The notes under the pieces were generated by a model that was given only the letters and a program-made list of their open reading frames with translations, did no database searches and was not told the origin of the DNA. Source: DATDDB01 sp036524005 (GTDB taxonomy: Bacteria > Pseudomonadota > Gammaproteobacteria > Burkholderiales > Gallionellaceae). From it: a DNA stretch of 26,930 bases. Location of the stretch: assembly GCA_036524005.1 (NCBI GenBank), contig DATDDB010000008.1:1-26930 (forward strand), given 5' to 3'. Positions 26,127-26,930 of this stretch are shown here, in pieces (positions within the stretch are counted from its first letter, which is position 1; the number at the start of each line of letters is the position of its first letter). The translations under genes were made by a program, and so were the position numbers.

Positions 26127-26339
26127 CTACTTGAACGCCTTCACGATGTATTGCTGCCTGCGGCTGATAGGCAGCATTTCGTCCAGTCCCTTGAGCTTGA
26201 CAGCCCAGTGCGGCTCCCCGTTTTCTGCATCCGTGACCTTTTCAAAGCCTTCTATCGCTGCTTTTGCCACCAGGCAGTTACGATGGATGCGCACGAAGCG
26301 CGATGCGTGCTCCCGTTCCAGCATGCTGAGTCCCAAGAT
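26127..26339 (-). CDS. LytTR-family response regulator, C-terminal fragment (AlgR-like)
   Basis: About 70 codons at the 3' end of a LytTR DNA-binding domain: SMLEREHASRFVRIHRNCLV, AKAAIEGFEKV, PHWAVKLKGLDEMLPISRRQ and a final YIVKAFK. This resembles the end of AlgR-type regulators (about 245 residues), which have an N-terminal receiver domain and often neighbour hemC/hemD in proteobacteria. A TTG at 26334-26336 is not a real start: the conserved domain continues upstream, but the sequence changes to foreign DNA at about 26,330-26,340. The receiver domain and its partner histidine kinase are therefore not visible. The gene is broken by the junction, not necessarily in the organism. Confidence 0.85.
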   Translation of the reverse strand: MLGLSMLEREHASRFVRIHRNCLVAKAAIEGFEKVTDAENGEPHWAVKLKGLDEMLPISRRQQYIVKAFK

Positions 26340-26340
26340 C
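26330..26340. other. Chimeric junction between betaproteobacterial and Lactobacillales-type DNA
   Basis: Within about ten bases the minus-strand LytTR coding sequence loses its family match and the plus-strand YqeH coding sequence begins mid-gene. Base composition falls from about 60% GC to about 40%, and codon use changes to A/T-ending codons. Neither gene keeps its 5' part. There is no transposase, integrase, repeat or attachment-like sequence at the border. Confidence 0.88.
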
Positions 26341-26930
26341 AGCTTTGGACAAAGGACTTGAAACTGGCGAACTATATTGTCAACGTTGTTTCCGTCTTCG
26401 TCACTACAATGAGATTGCTGGTGTCAACATCAGTGATGATGAGTTTTTAAGATTACTGACAGAAGTGGGGAATACCGACGCTTTAGTTGTCAACGTGATT
26501 GACATCTTTGATTTTAATGGGTCAGTTATTCCTGGTCTTCATCGGTTTGTATCAGGAAATGATGTCTTACTAGTTGGTAACAAGCGTGATATTTTACCAA
26601 AATCAGTAAAAGCAAGCAAGGTTAAAAATTGGTTGCGAGAGCGGGCACATGAAGAAGGACTTCGTCCGGTTGATGTCGTCTTAACGAGCGCCCATCATGA
26701 AGATGATGTGTCAGAGTTGATGGCAGAGATTGAAACATATCGTCATGGTCGTGATGTTTATGTTGTTGGTGTGACAAACGTTGGTAAGTCAACCTTAATC
26801 AATGCAATCATCAAGAATGCGACAGGTGATGCTGACGTGATTACGACGAGCCGGTTCCCAGGGACAACCTTAGATAAAATCGAAATTCCTTTGGATGATG
26901 GTAGTTTTATCGTTGATACGCCAGGGATTA
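26333..26930 (+). CDS. yqeH: Ribosome-biogenesis GTPase YqeH, internal fragment of Firmicutes type
   Basis: An open frame of about 199 codons with no start and no stop in the window. It begins inside the zinc-finger region (SALDKGLETGELYCQRCFRL; the first Cys pair is missing) and continues through a circularly permuted GTPase domain: G4 VGNKRDIL, G5 LTSAHH, then G1 VGVTNVGKSTLINA, G2-like RFPGTTLDK and G3 DTPG at the right edge. This permuted order defines the YqeH/YlqF class; YqeH acts in 30S subunit assembly. Codon use and residues resemble lactic-acid bacteria. It is truncated at both ends and very probably does not belong to the genome of the preceding 26.3 kb. Confidence 0.9.

Noticed and set aside
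26107..26131. GTAGC...GCTAC inverted repeat between ppc and the LytTR gene as a bidirectional terminator
   Set aside because: Only 5 bp with a long GC-rich loop and no U-tract on either side.
26333..26930. yqeH fragment as a genuine horizontally acquired gene
   Set aside because: Both it and the neighbouring regulator are cut mid-domain at the same point without any mobility or recombination signature; chimerism is simpler.

Overview
This is a GC-rich (roughly 60% or more) bacterial chromosome segment. Gene content and order point to a betaproteobacterium, most likely of the Nitrosomonadales/Gallionellaceae type. Indicators are a riboswitch-linked btuB-btuM pair, a split glycine-decarboxylase P protein (gcvPA), the ppc/hemC divergent pair, a LytTR (AlgR-like) regulator and the aroQ-accB-accC-prmA-DUF3426 run. 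The taxon is inferred from synteny and protein character, not from a search. The last ~600 bases do not belong to this genome: at about 26,330-26,340 the sequence switches to AT-richer DNA encoding a Lactobacillales-type YqeH GTPase, almost certainly an assembly chimera or contaminant.

Layout. (1) 1-2,692, minus strand: a cobalamin riboswitch, the TonB-dependent receptor btuB, then btuM, an S-component-like inner-membrane cobalamin transporter cut by the left edge. (2) 2,769-4,841, plus: a zapB-like coiled-coil gene, zapA, 6S RNA with its terminator, an EVE-domain protein and a TauE/SafE permease. (3) 4,929-11,280, plus: a tight chain leuS-lptE-holA-cutA-dsbD, with 3-bp gaps or 4-bp overlaps. 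(4) 11,356-15,384, plus: aroQ-accB-accC-prmA and a DUF3426 zinc-ribbon membrane protein. (5) 15,427-18,892, plus: a tandem glycine riboswitch ending in a strong intrinsic terminator, then gcvT, gcvH and gcvPA. gcvH is bracketed by two unusual ~165-nt spacers. gcvPB is not next; an APC-family amino-acid permease follows instead. (6) 20,495-21,496, plus: an NAD(P)H-dependent flavin/[2Fe-2S] reductase, nearly abutting tail-to-tail with hemD. (7) hemC-hemD (minus) and ppc (plus) diverge from a 96-bp region. Convergent to ppc is the 3' end of an AlgR-like regulator, broken by the chimeric junction.

Most genes are housekeeping: B12 uptake, division, translation, LPS assembly, replication, periplasmic thiol redox, shikimate and fatty-acid synthesis, glycine cleavage, tetrapyrrole synthesis and anaplerosis. 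Metabolite-sensing RNA control is visible twice (B12 and glycine). I did not find a defence system, CRISPR array, prophage, transposase, tRNA or rRNA. The observations most worth a second look are the chimeric junction, the paired gcvH-flanking elements (one with a concentric palindrome and mirror symmetry), the missing gcvPB, two promoters placed so that zapB and aroQ may be leaderless, an AT-richer patch inside gcvT, and the conserved Cys80 of BtuM.
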